Assembly (NCBI RefSeq): GCF_014697625.1
Contig: NZ_JACJSG010000031.1
Span: 29,341-93,340, forward strand
Length of the DNA stretch: 64,000 nucleotides
Direction of reading: 5' to 3'
Origin: Anabaena azotica FACHB-119
GTDB taxonomy: Bacteria; Cyanobacteriota; Cyanobacteriia; Cyanobacteriales; Nostocaceae
The position numbers and the translations under genes were made by a program. The notes below the pieces were generated by a model. That model was not told the origin of the DNA. It saw nothing but the letters and a program-made list of their open reading frames with translations, and did no database searches. Positions within the stretch are counted from its first letter, which is position 1. Each line of letters starts with the position of its first letter. Positions 16,895-24,033 of the stretch are shown here, piece after piece.

Positions 16895-17584
16895 CTACCG
16901 CCAAGAGCGGATGAGTTTTTCTATCACAGCCGGGGGTGAACCCTCGGCGATCGCACTCCTCACTTTCTCCACCCTCCCAATTGCGATCGCACTTTTCACA
17001 TTCCCCCCTGGTATGTGTCGATGATGCAGTTTACGCCCCTCCATCCAAATGTATCGGTAATATATATGTTCTTTCCCGCACCTAACTACGCGGTACTCTT
17101 CCAGCCAGTGACAGTGTTCTGGAGCAGATTGTTGAGTGCTACTTGAGGGTTGCTCCAGAACAGTAGAATAAGGGTTCCAGACATTGGCGGGTTGCTCCAG
17201 AACAGTTGTTATATTTTCTGTTATGTTTTCTGGTTGTGTATCCGTTTTATCAGAACGTTCAAATTGTTTATCCCATTGCCGACAATGTATTTTGGTTCCA
17301 TCGATGTCAGCTTGGAATGTGTAAGGTTTGGGTGCGCCGTCACGAATGGCTACCAGGGTATACAACAATCCACCATTAATTTTGGTTTTGAAGCGATCGC
17401 CAATTTTTAGGGACTGGGGATTGGGGACTGGGGATTGGGGACTGGGGATTGGGGACTGGGGACTGGGGACTGGGGACTGGGGACTGGGGACTGGGGGAGA
17501 TGAGGGAGTAGGGGGAGATGAGGGAGTAGGGGGAGATGGGGGAGATGAGGTAGACAACAAATCAAACAATGTCAACTGTTTCAT
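16895..17584 (-). CDS. Unknown protein with low-complexity repeat insert
   Basis: A 229-residue protein. Residues about 15-60 are a proline/serine run (SPQSPVPSPQSPIP) encoded by a heptanucleotide array at about 17408-17550, so this part is probably a repeat expansion rather than a domain. The rest is mixed (KIGDRFKTKINGGLLYTLVAIRDGAPKPYTFQ; then HIYYRYIWMEGRKLHHRHIPGGN). It overlaps the replication-like gene by four bases (ATGA) and is thus in one operon with it. Not recognised. Confidence 0.6.
   Translation of the reverse strand: MKQLTLFDLLSTSSPPSPPTPSSPPTPSSPPVPSPQSPVPSPQSPIPSPQSPVPNPQSLKIGDRFKTKINGGLLYTLVAIRDGAPKPYTFQADIDGTKIHCRQWDKQFERSDKTDTQPENITENITTVLEQPANVWNPYSTVLEQPSSSTQQSAPEHCHWLEEYRVVRCGKEHIYYRYIWMEGRKLHHRHIPGGNVKSAIAIGRVEKVRSAIAEGSPPAVIEKLIRSWR
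17408..17550. repeat. Heptanucleotide GGGGACT array inside a coding region
   Basis: About twelve near-perfect copies of GGGGACT/GGGGATT are followed by GGGGGAGATGAGGGAGTA units. The array is in frame with the gene at 16895-17584; 7-mers cycle through three frames, giving the SPQSPVP pattern. It belongs to the short tandem repeats typical of heterocystous cyanobacteria, which are usually intergenic. Confidence 0.85.
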
Positions 17585-18501
17585 ATCACCTCCGCCAGTG
17601 GACGCAATTCGTAATGTGGATCATGTGGTCGTCGGTTCGTGATTGGAACACGACAATGAATTTGACCATTCATTGTAGGTAGGTGATTAAAATCGCGCTC
17701 ATCGTGACAGACCAAACCTTTTTGGCAGGCAGTGATAAATTTTTCTCGTAGTTCCTCAGTTGATTGGGGTGGTTTTGTCCGTTGCTCCCCCTTGATTTGT
17801 TTGATGATGCTCATCAAGTAACTGCACGGCTTTTTAATGTCTCCCGCTTTTGGATACCTAGAAAGCGCAAGGCGTAAAATTTCCGGCTCCACTTCAGTCG
17901 CCAGTTTTCCTAATTGCGGTGTTAGCTGACCGGTTGTCTCCCTAATCTCATTGAGCAGTTGTTGATGTTCTTGTTCTGGTGATTCGGGTGGCTCCGGTGA
18001 CTCTGAACTGATCTGATTTAACTGATGATCATGATCACTGATCTGATCTGAATCTGAGGAGCCGTCAGCAGTTACAGGCACGACGGATTCATCAACATCA
18101 CTCCACAAGTTGGTTAGTTTTTGCCAATTTAAGCGGAGGAGCTTAATGTGATTGTCGCCCCTGATTTCCTCCGGCTGGTGGATGAGGCTGTCGCGCAGCT
18201 TGCAAAATTTTTCTCGGATAACATAACCAAGCTGCTCAAGCTTGGAGATGATGCCCTTGATTTTCCACGGGGTAAATGTCCGGCCTGCTGCTGCTTCCCA
18301 ATCGTCGTTACTGGGTAACATCCAATTTTGGTTTTGGTTATCTTGATAGCCGTAGCCAGTAGAGTCCCACAATCGCAATTGTTCGAGAATGAGCGCTGCC
18401 GCAATTGCGTCCCCAATGCAGTGTGATGCGAGTATTTCCGCTACATGAGGCCTGAAAGTTAAGCCATTAGGTGAGTTTATAAATAGATTGTTTTCTGTCA
18501 T
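17581..18501 (-). CDS. Replication-initiator-like winged-helix protein (phage O / DnaD type)
   Basis: The start is ATG 18499-18501 (MTENNLFINSPNGLTFRPHVAEIL); the frame opens slightly earlier. Residues about 12-115 have the layout seen in phage replication proteins: a helix, then LEQLRLWDSTGYGY, then a winged helix (DDWEAAAGRTFTPWKIKGIISKLEQLGYV). An acidic, low-complexity linker follows (about 140-180), and then a helical C-terminal part (TPQLGKLATEVEPEILRLALSRYPKAGDIKKPCSYLM) like the DnaD/helicase-loader region. The role as initiator is inferred from this architecture. It heads a pair with the gene at 16895. Confidence 0.6.
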   Translation of the reverse strand: MTENNLFINSPNGLTFRPHVAEILASHCIGDAIAAALILEQLRLWDSTGYGYQDNQNQNWMLPSNDDWEAAAGRTFTPWKIKGIISKLEQLGYVIREKFCKLRDSLIHQPEEIRGDNHIKLLRLNWQKLTNLWSDVDESVVPVTADGSSDSDQISDHDHQLNQISSESPEPPESPEQEHQQLLNEIRETTGQLTPQLGKLATEVEPEILRLALSRYPKAGDIKKPCSYLMSIIKQIKGEQRTKPPQSTEELREKFITACQKGLVCHDERDFNHLPTMNGQIHCRVPITNRRPHDPHYELRPLAEVI

Positions 18502-18575
18502 AATCCGAAAAATAGATGCCACCACCCCGTCTTGGGGTGGCTTTTAATTCGTGATTGGTTGTTAACTGTCAGATG

Positions 18576-18818
18576 TCAGTTGTTATTCGCCGAACGAGAC
18601 ATCCTGATATTCCATGCGGCTTTTTCCAAGATGTAATGTATTGACGGGTTAGCCTTTACTAGTTCTGGTAGTTCTGCAATGAATTTGGTGGTTAATCCCA
18701 GTGCTTCAGTTGTGGTTAGATCAGGGTCAATTGTTCTAAGAAAATCCGCAAATTTTGTAAGTTCCCGTCCGGCTGCTACAGCCAGTGATATTTCTAAGTT
18801 TTGCTGTTCGTTATTCAT
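18576..18818 (-). CDS. Unknown 80-residue helical protein
   Basis: A small, all-helical protein (NLEISLAVAAGRELTKFADFLRTIDPDLTTTEALGLTTKFIAELPELV). No domain is recognised. Short TTGTCAGTTGTCAGTTG repeats lie just upstream, as in several genes of this block. Confidence 0.5.
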   Translation of the reverse strand: MNNEQQNLEISLAVAAGRELTKFADFLRTIDPDLTTTEALGLTTKFIAELPELVKANPSIHYILEKAAWNIRMSRSANNN

Positions 18819-18867
18819 AGTTAGTTGTCAGTTGTCAGTTGCAGTCGTTGATTAATTTTGTTGCCAG

Positions 18868-19116
18868 TCATTTAAAACTATCCGGGTCAAAAATCTCCCC
18901 AAGCTTTCTAAACACGCCGCATCGTTCACGCTGTTCAAAAATTATGAAAGTCCCCGGTTTTCTGGTCAGCGATCGCTCTAAATTTTCTAGAACCAAAAAC
19001 TCAAAATTGTGTTTGAGCATAGCTTCTCGCAAATTCTTGTCTGTGACCTCATCTGCGGTTTGGACTGCCAAGACTTGCCATGTCTTCTTTTGAAAAATTA
19101 CGGTGTTATTAGTCAT
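18868..19116 (-). CDS. Unknown 82-residue protein
   Basis: The protein reads as a compact alpha/beta fold (TVIFQKKTWQVLAVQTADEVTDKNLREAMLKHNFEFLVLENLERSLTRKPG). Its start codon lies in a tandem CATTAGT repeat. It has no recognised family; its position suggests an accessory-element gene. Confidence 0.5.
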   Translation of the reverse strand: MTNNTVIFQKKTWQVLAVQTADEVTDKNLREAMLKHNFEFLVLENLERSLTRKPGTFIIFEQRERCGVFRKLGEIFDPDSFK

Positions 19117-19136
19117 TAGTCATTAGTCATGGGTTA

Positions 19137-19490
19137 TTAACGTCGGCGATCGCGCTCCAAATCCCAGATGACTTTCTCAATACACCACCGGTCTGATTTG
19201 CTAGGATTTTTCCTTTGGCAATCTGTGACCAATCGTTCGGCGGTGGCGACATCGAACTGTACCCTTATTAACAGCTGATGCCATAACCCGGCGTAACCAG
19301 GATTGGTAATAGCCGCTTTGGCTGCTTTGGAGTGGAAGCTGTCCTGGTGCGATCGCTGAAATTTGCGACGTAAGTTTTGACGATTTCTGGGTTTAGGGTT
19401 GTGCTTTTGGTGTGCCTTGACAACCTGTGCGGCAAGTGACAAGGCCACTAACATTAGACCTAACCAGATAAGCAAGACTATGATGTGCAT
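19137..19490 (-). CDS. Membrane-anchored basic unknown protein
   Basis: The 117-residue protein has one N-terminal membrane span (about 2-23, HIIVLLIWLGLMLVALSLAAQVV), then a strongly basic cytosolic or exposed part with many Arg and Lys, ending in DLERDRRR. It is not recognised. A second frame at 19393-19602 starts in a four-base overlap with the upstream gene (ATGA) and reads MSSDANYEVTIKLEMRG; it overlaps this gene out of frame by 98 bases, and I cannot tell whether it is translated. Confidence 0.5.
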   Translation of the reverse strand: MHIIVLLIWLGLMLVALSLAAQVVKAHQKHNPKPRNRQNLRRKFQRSHQDSFHSKAAKAAITNPGYAGLWHQLLIRVQFDVATAERLVTDCQRKNPSKSDRWCIEKVIWDLERDRRR

Positions 19491-19598
19491 ATAAGTTGGT
19501 AGAGCAACTTATCCACCATGCGGGGTATCTCCTGATAGAGACATCGGGAAAACCTCGCATTTCAAGCTTTATAGTCACTTCATAATTTGCATCACTAC

Positions 19599-19814
19599 TC
19601 AATTACAGTCGTTGATAAGCTTACGAGCAAATTTAATATTGAGGTTGCTTCCCAGATGAGCCATTGTCAGCAACTCTATACCTGGGTGTCTCTTGAGTTC
19701 GCCGTGCTTTCTCATGTCGCTGGTAAATGATATTACCGCCATATCGATATTCCCCTCGTTTAGATAGTACAAGGCACGGGATTTTGCCCAAGCTAAATGC
19801 TCTTCTCTGTTCAT
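19599..19814 (-). CDS. Unknown 71-residue protein
   Basis: Small and helical (REEHLAWAKSRALYYLNEGNIDMAVISFTSDMRKH), resembling a single tetratricopeptide-like helical pair. Proteins with this opening occur in cyanobacterial plasmids and phages, but I do not assign a function. Repeats of TTATCAGTTAACAGTTGACAG type follow upstream. Confidence 0.5.
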   Translation of the reverse strand: MNREEHLAWAKSRALYYLNEGNIDMAVISFTSDMRKHGELKRHPGIELLTMAHLGSNLNIKFARKLINDCN

Positions 19815-19946
19815 AGTCAGTTATCAGTTAACAGTTGACAGTTATCAGAAGCGATCGCACCAATGTAGTGCCAAGCGCTCATTAGTCAGTTATCAGTTTC
19901 AGTGGCGATCGCAAAAAACCGCCCTCACCCATACAGGCAGGACGGT

Positions 19947-20138
19947 TTACTCTGGTTCTTCAGTTTCTGTTTCTGTTTTCTCTATGAACCCCTGGATTTT
20001 TTGCTCTACCAAATCGCAGGCTTTCATGAAATCAGTTTCGTTCTCTTCAGCCTCATCAAGTCTTGTTTTTAGCCGTTGCTTGTGTGCGCGTACATAAGAT
20101 AAATGTGCATCCCTAATCATGCGAACGGCTTCTAACAC
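19947..20138 (-). CDS. Small coiled-coil protein downstream of the RHH regulator
   Basis: The frame is open up to 20357 but the first half overlaps the regulator gene in another frame and looks like shadow. A GTG at 20136-20138 or an ATG at 20118-20120 gives a 63- or 57-residue helical protein (MIRDAHLSYVRAHKQRLKTRLDEAEENETDFMKACDLVEQKI) ending in an acidic tail. GGAGGAGG lies about 17 bases before the GTG. The start is therefore uncertain. It would be coupled to the regulator. Confidence 0.45.
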   Translation of the reverse strand: MLEAVRMIRDAHLSYVRAHKQRLKTRLDEAEENETDFMKACDLVEQKIQGFIEKTETETEEPE

Positions 20139-20338
20139 TTTTCCAGGATCGAAATCTCCTCCTCCGATAAGGGATTCGACTCTACTAAGTAAATTTTCTC
20201 CTGAGCTATGGCTGCTATCAAGTCCGCCCTGCTCATACCCATCTGCTTGGCCTTGTGGTTGAAGTTCTGCCAGTCGCTCTCGCTGATAAACAGGCTGACG
20301 TTCTTCGCGTCCTCCGCTAGTTTCTTTGGTCTTCCCAT
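20132..20338 (-). CDS. Ribbon-helix-helix DNA-binding regulator
   Basis: The 68-residue protein begins MGRPKKLAEDAKNVSLFISE, then DWQNFNHKAKQMGMSRADLIAAIAQEK, a CopG/ParG-like strand-helix-helix. It probably binds the palindromic sites just upstream (20371-20460) and controls both its own minus-strand operon and the divergent side. A stop codon lies directly before the ATG, fixing the start; GGAG abuts the ATG, so initiation may be weak. Confidence 0.7.
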   Translation of the reverse strand: MGRPKKLAEDAKNVSLFISESDWQNFNHKAKQMGMSRADLIAAIAQEKIYLVESNPLSEEEISILEKC

Positions 20339-20370
20339 CTCCGATCATTTTGTTCACGTCAACCCCATTT

Positions 20371-20460
20371 TACATATAGAAAATCAATTTCTCATATAGA
20401 AAACTTGACAAGAGGTTTTCTATATGATTAACATAACATTAGTTTTTCACATAGAAAACT
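20371..20460. promoter_or_regulatory. Operator region with ATATAGAAAA boxes
   Basis: A perfect 12-base inverted repeat, CATATAGAAAAC (20393-20404) and GTTTTCTATATG (20415-20426), is separated by TTGACAAGAG, which includes a consensus -35 hexamer on the plus strand. Half sites lie at 20371-20384 and 20450-20459. The position just upstream of the ribbon-helix-helix gene suggests autoregulation. A cyanobacterial GGTGGGCAATGCCCACC palindrome follows at 20487-20503. Confidence 0.7.
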
Positions 20461-20529
20461 ATTTTTTACCTCCCCCCTAACTCAACGGTGGGCAATGCCC
20501 ACCCTACTTAAACCTCAACAGGGAAAAAC

Positions 20530-20880
20530 TAACGCTGTAGCCAGAAAGTCGATGAAGGGCAGTTCGGCTACCAATCAGTCCCAGTGCTGAGGATGAGTTG
20601 AAAGTTGACAGATGAGGGAAGTTGTCTAAATTTAGTCGCGGGCTGATAAAAGCTGGTGACTGTAATCTGTAGTACGCGCGTATTCCTAACAGACCTTAGT
20701 AGGGCATCCACAAACCGCCAAAGGCAAAAGTGCCGACGTGGTGACGCGGGGCATTGTGGTTATAAGACCTGGGTGAAAATCCCTTTGGGGCTGGCGTGTA
20801 GGTAATGGCTCACGCACAGATTACAGCATGAAGTAGCACTTCACCGTGTGATAGTGCAATGGATAGCAGTTTTTTATACA
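20530..20880 (+). ncRNA. Candidate structured RNA, possibly HEARO/OMEGA-like, orphan
   Basis: This 350-base G+C-richer stretch between the divergent operons has no coding frame but many short helices: GGCA-AAAG-TGCC (20723-20734), GGG-TGAAAAT-CCC (20771-20783), GCGTG-N-CACGC (20794-20815), and GTAGCAC...GTGCAA-type pairings near 20833-20858. The blocks GGGGCATTGTGGTTATAA and GGGTGAAAATCCC recall, from memory, the HEARO (IscB/IsrB guide) RNA family. No IscB, IsrB or TnpB gene is next to it; an unrelated ORF follows at 20921. The strand and the exact ends are estimates. It could instead be an element-specific regulatory RNA. Confidence 0.35.
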
Positions 20881-20920
20881 AACGCGCAAAACTCGGCGAC
20901 CGGTCGCACCTTTATTAACC

Positions 20921-21271
20921 ATGAAACCCAAATATGTAACCAAAAAGAAACGGATCAGGGAATTAGAAAAACAAGTCGCCGAACTGCAACAGCAGATACT
21001 CAGGCTGACGGAGCTACTAGACTCTAATCTGACAACGATTTACGCCAACCGCCCCCGGCTGGCGCGGGCAATGGCGCGAGAATTTAGGGAATTTAAGCGT
21101 ATTCATCAATCAGAGAATCCCCCACAAGAAACCAAAAAAACGCCCCGGTGCAAAGTGAGAAATTTACCACTAGCACCCCGTGCCGACTTGGTAACTGCCA
21201 GGGATAGTAATGGGCAACTCATCGCTACACCCAAAGCCCATCAAGTTTCGCAGTTTAGTAAAGGAGAGTAA
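20921..21271 (+). CDS. Unknown basic coiled-coil protein
   Basis: The 116-residue protein has an N-terminal coil (KKRIRELEKQVAELQQQILRLTELL), an Arg-rich middle (RPRLARAMAREFREFKRIHQ) and a flexible basic tail. It starts directly after the candidate RNA. It could bind nucleic acid through its basic surface. No family is recognised. Confidence 0.5.
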   Translation: MKPKYVTKKKRIRELEKQVAELQQQILRLTELLDSNLTTIYANRPRLARAMAREFREFKRIHQSENPPQETKKTPRCKVRNLPLAPRADLVTARDSNGQLIATPKAHQVSQFSKGE

Positions 21272-21321
21272 CAGACGAAAATCAGTCAATCGTCAATCTA
21301 TGCACTTGAATTGTGGTTATT

Positions 21322-21472
21322 CGCCGACTCACCTGTCGGCGTTTTCTCCACCGTTGATGTTTGTCTATTTGAAATGTCCTGCCGATGGACTACACCCCAT
21401 CGGCTTTACTCCCCATGAGGGGCATTTTCTTGAGTAAGTTAAACCATGACCGTCCCCAGCGTAGCCGGGGAC
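21322..21472 (+). other. Four serial hairpins between two small genes
   Basis: Perfect stems occur at 21322-21341 (CGCCGAC/GTCGGCG, then TTTTC), 21381-21404 (GCCGATGG/CCATCGGC, then TTTAC), 21411-21422 (CCCC/GGGG, then CATTTTC) and 21452-21472 (GTCCCC/GGGGAC, then TTTCCC). Each is followed by a short T run. A 45-codon frame (21300-21437) passes through the first three, but the stems explain the sequence better. They may be serial terminators or attenuators. Confidence 0.55.
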
Positions 21473-21500
21473 TTTCCCACACATTTTTAAGGAAATCAAC

Positions 21501-21704
21501 ATGACCGTAACAATTCAACAATTGCTCGAAAAAGCCCAAAACCTGTCCTCTGACGGACGAGTCATCATTAAAAAAGGAGACGAAGAGATTTCAATCAATG
21601 AAATTTTCACCAGTACCCAAAACTTATACATCGAATTAAATGACGGCAAGGTCGAAGTAGAGGACGGCGACGAAAATGAGGATGAGGAAGAGGAAGAGGA
21701 GTAG
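21501..21704 (+). CDS. Small acidic protein
   Basis: The 67-residue protein has a compact N-terminal part (VTIQQLLEKAQNLSSDGRVIIKKGDEEISINEIF) and ends in a run of Asp and Glu. AAGGAAATCAAC precedes the ATG, a good ribosome site. Acidic tails of this kind occur in DNA-mimic and chaperone-like phage proteins; that is only a suggestion. Confidence 0.6.
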   Translation: MTVTIQQLLEKAQNLSSDGRVIIKKGDEEISINEIFTSTQNLYIELNDGKVEVEDGDENEDEEEEEE

Positions 21705-21756
21705 TCGTTCACTGATCACAATCTTTAGGCAAGGTTCTCAAGCTTTCCACGCTGTT

Positions 21757-21912
21757 ATGTGGAGGAGCAAAGGTAAAACGAAAGCAGTTTTTTTAAAAAT
21801 GTACAGATGGGGAAGAGGAAATTCTTTCTACAGAAAATGTCCTTTTCCCATACCAGAAGAATGCTATACCGTTTGGCGAGAATCTTGTGATGCAGTGTAC
21901 ACACCAATTTAG
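21757..21912 (+). CDS. Small basic protein, start uncertain
   Basis: Fifty-one residues from ATG 21757 (MWRSKGKTKAVFLKMYRWGRGNSF). The frame is open from an ATG at 21676 inside the acidic tail of the preceding gene, which would add 27 residues. It has protein-like content with many aromatic and basic residues. A strong terminator hairpin follows at 21968-22008. Confidence 0.4.
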   Translation: MWRSKGKTKAVFLKMYRWGRGNSFYRKCPFPIPEECYTVWRESCDAVYTPI

Positions 21913-21967
21913 TAAAGGAGCAACCCCAGACGAAGTTCCAACAACGTAGATGACCCTTTGTAGACAC

Positions 21968-22008
21968 ACCAGCGCAGGCAGTTGCTGGCCAGCGCTGGTG
22001 ATTTTTTT
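21968..22008 (+). terminator. Intrinsic terminator
   Basis: ACCAGCGC (21968-21975) pairs with GCGCTGGT (21992-21999); inner bases extend the pairing, and GATTTTTTT follows. It is the clearest rho-independent terminator of the accessory region. Confidence 0.8.
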
Positions 22009-22030
22009 GAGATGAGATAGGAAATACATT

Positions 22031-22210
22031 ATGACCTACCGCGACGAAATTAGACCCTGGGCAATTTATCAAGTCATGCCCGATTGTCAGAATGTCTGCG
22101 TTACACGTTTACGCAAGAAAAGCGATGCTGAAGCTTACGCTAGCATTCTGCGGCAAGGCGGCGGCTCGTTTCAGGTGGTTTTCGACCAGCCGGCTGAAGT
22201 TAAGTCCTAA
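22031..22210 (+). CDS. Unknown 59-residue protein
   Basis: A short frame (MTYRDEIRPWAIYQVMPDCQ) with an alpha/beta pattern and a tail, SFQVVFDQPAEVKS, resembling small cyanobacterial plasmid-type proteins that start WAIYxxxP. It begins about 20 bases after the terminator; a ribosome site is weak. The function is unknown. Confidence 0.55.
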   Translation: MTYRDEIRPWAIYQVMPDCQNVCVTRLRKKSDAEAYASILRQGGGSFQVVFDQPAEVKS

Positions 22211-22225
22211 TTTTAATCGCACTAC

Positions 22226-22585
22226 ATGATTAATTTACCTTGCTGGCTAACATCACAAGATAAATATGTAATCAAGAATCTAATTGATAATGATGAATTT
22301 TCACATTTCCAAAATCATGAATCAGTTGCTTCTGAAAATGATTATTTCTGGGAATGGCTTAAAGAGCCGATTCACGGATACAAAATCATCATTGAATACG
22401 ATTCTTGCTTTGTGATTTGCATCATCAACGGATGTGAACTCAATCATTACATGGGTGATGATTTAGACGAACTACAGATAAAAGCAACCTCCTCTCGGAT
22501 AAAAAGGAAAATTAAAAAATACGTAACCGAGTGGGAGACGCAACAAAACAACCACACACAATTAGCACTGAATCTAAGTGTATGA
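22226..22585 (+). CDS. Unknown 119-residue protein
   Basis: Starts MINLPCWLTSQDKYVIKNLI; acidic first half, basic helix near the end (SSRIKRKIKKYVTEWETQQ). It lies 16 bases after the preceding stop, so it is probably co-transcribed. Not recognised. Confidence 0.55.
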   Translation: MINLPCWLTSQDKYVIKNLIDNDEFSHFQNHESVASENDYFWEWLKEPIHGYKIIIEYDSCFVICIINGCELNHYMGDDLDELQIKATSSRIKRKIKKYVTEWETQQNNHTQLALNLSV

Positions 22586-22597
22586 AAGGAGATTCAT

Positions 22598-23038
22598 GTG
22601 GATGACAATAAATTTTTAATGGAGAAAGACGGCTTTATAGTGAACAATATTGGATTAACGATTGCTGTTAACCACCTAGCGAACTTCACTAGGCAGTCGC
22701 CACAAGCATGGATATCGCTGATTACGAAACAAGCGGGAGAGCAATGCGACAGTTTGTCCCAGCAAGAGAAAGATTTATTTATTCAAAACTATTTGCAACT
22801 TAGCGAATCTTTAAATAATGAATCATCGCCTGATCCGGCTTGGGATTATTACGAAACTTGGCAACTGCTGCACAGGATGAAGCAGATAGCCGAATCCGGC
22901 ATAGCACTCATTGCCGACAAAGAAAACGCTGACCGGGAAACTGACGCAAAACTCAAACAAGCAATTGAACCATTACTGACTCAATTAGAAGAAAGCATTG
23001 ACGACCTTAGCGCCGATACCATCCTTCACGTTGAGTAA
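22598..23038 (+). CDS. Unknown helical protein, paralogue A
   Basis: The 146-residue protein starts at GTG 22598 with AAGGAG upstream. Its C-terminal half has the block PDPAWDYYETWQLLH, then ALIADKENAD, which recurs in the gene at 23512 (PDPVWDYYDLWITLH ... AAIADKEQAD). The two are therefore paralogues separated by one unrelated gene. All-helical; function unknown. Confidence 0.6.
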   Translation: MDDNKFLMEKDGFIVNNIGLTIAVNHLANFTRQSPQAWISLITKQAGEQCDSLSQQEKDLFIQNYLQLSESLNNESSPDPAWDYYETWQLLHRMKQIAESGIALIADKENADRETDAKLKQAIEPLLTQLEESIDDLSADTILHVE

Positions 23039-23043
23039 TTATA

Positions 23044-23080
23044 AAGCGATCGCCTACAAGGAGAAGCTAGGCGATCGCTT
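23044..23080 (+). terminator. HIP1-based hairpin
   Basis: AAGCGATCGCCTA (23044-23056) pairs perfectly with TAGGCGATCGCTT (23068-23080). It sits just after paralogue A. No long T run follows, so termination may be partial and the stem may act to stabilise the upstream message. Confidence 0.55.
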
Positions 23081-23116
23081 GTTAACATCTACCAAGTTCA
23101 ACAGTAACATAAACCA

Positions 23117-23509
23117 ATGCACCTTAAAAGCATCACCTACAGGCGGGTATTAAACCCGGGGAATTACGAAAACAAACACCTAGAACTGTTTGCAGAAGTT
23201 TCAGAAGGAGAAGATGAAGATGCGGCAATCCTACATCTAATGGAATTGACTGAGCGTAACATCCGTTCTCAAATTGGCAAACAATTTCAAAAGCAGATAC
23301 TCGATTTAGAAGCACAAAAAAACAACTTAGATGACCAAGTTTACTACTTAAAACGAGAAGTAGCAGAACTTCAAAAAATCAAAGCTGAACTAGAAAAACT
23401 CCAACCTCAACAAGATAATTCAACGCAAACAGACGAACCAAATCCAGATAACATCCCTTTTGATGAGGGGGCATCGTCCCCCGAAACTAATATTAATGAA
23501 GGATTTTAG
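23117..23509 (+). CDS. Unknown coiled-coil protein
   Basis: The 130-residue protein has an N-terminal strand-rich part (LKSITYRRVLNPGNYENKHLELFAEVSEGED) that resembles a small single-domain fold seen in other element genes. A coil (about 52-95, QKQILDLEAQKNNLDDQVYYLKREVAELQ) and a disordered acidic tail follow. The stop lies three bases before the ATG of the next gene. Confidence 0.55.
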   Translation: MHLKSITYRRVLNPGNYENKHLELFAEVSEGEDEDAAILHLMELTERNIRSQIGKQFQKQILDLEAQKNNLDDQVYYLKREVAELQKIKAELEKLQPQQDNSTQTDEPNPDNIPFDEGASSPETNINEGF

Positions 23510-23511
23510 TT

Positions 23512-23991
23512 ATGAATGACAATCAATTCAATCAAGAGGAATTTGATAGATATAAAGCTGCTTTTTGTCAGCTTAATAATAAGAAAACTATTCCCCTCGT
23601 AATTAGTGAACAAGTTGCTTTTTTTCTCGTTGCTCAACTGCAATTAGCTTTTAGGCATCCAAATAATATTGGTGCAGCTAGAGATGCAGTAAGAGAATCA
23701 ATTCAGCCAATAGTTGATTACTTTACTGGTGATGTTAGGGAAATTCTAGAAAGAGGCTTTCATCTAGAATTTGACCTTGATGTAAATAACACACCACAAC
23801 CCGATCCAGTTTGGGACTATTACGACCTTTGGATAACTTTGCACGAAGGGAAGCAAAGAATTGATGAGATGATAGCAGCAATTGCCGATAAAGAGCAGGC
23901 TGACATTATTACTGACAACAATGTCAGAGAACTGTTAACTAAAACAGTTAATGACTTTGACCACAGGCTTCGTTATCTCCGCCTTTCCTAA
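23512..23991 (+). CDS. Unknown helical protein, paralogue B
   Basis: The 159-residue protein shares its C-terminal block with paralogue A at 22598. It opens with a different acidic helix (NQEEFDRYKAAFCQLNNKK) and a LVAQLQLAFRHPNNIGAARDAV helix. Two base pairs separate it from the previous stop. Its 3' flank leads directly into the hairpin-rich leader of the DEDD recombinase. Confidence 0.6.
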   Translation: MNDNQFNQEEFDRYKAAFCQLNNKKTIPLVISEQVAFFLVAQLQLAFRHPNNIGAARDAVRESIQPIVDYFTGDVREILERGFHLEFDLDVNNTPQPDPVWDYYDLWITLHEGKQRIDEMIAAIADKEQADIITDNNVRELLTKTVNDFDHRLRYLRLS

Positions 23992-24033
23992 AAAATATGC
24001 TGTTCGGAATTAGCCCCAGAAGCAAAGATGAGC

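Noticed and set aside
21300..21437. 45-codon frame across the serial hairpins
   Set aside because: Three stem-loops explain the sequence better, and there is no sign of a domain.
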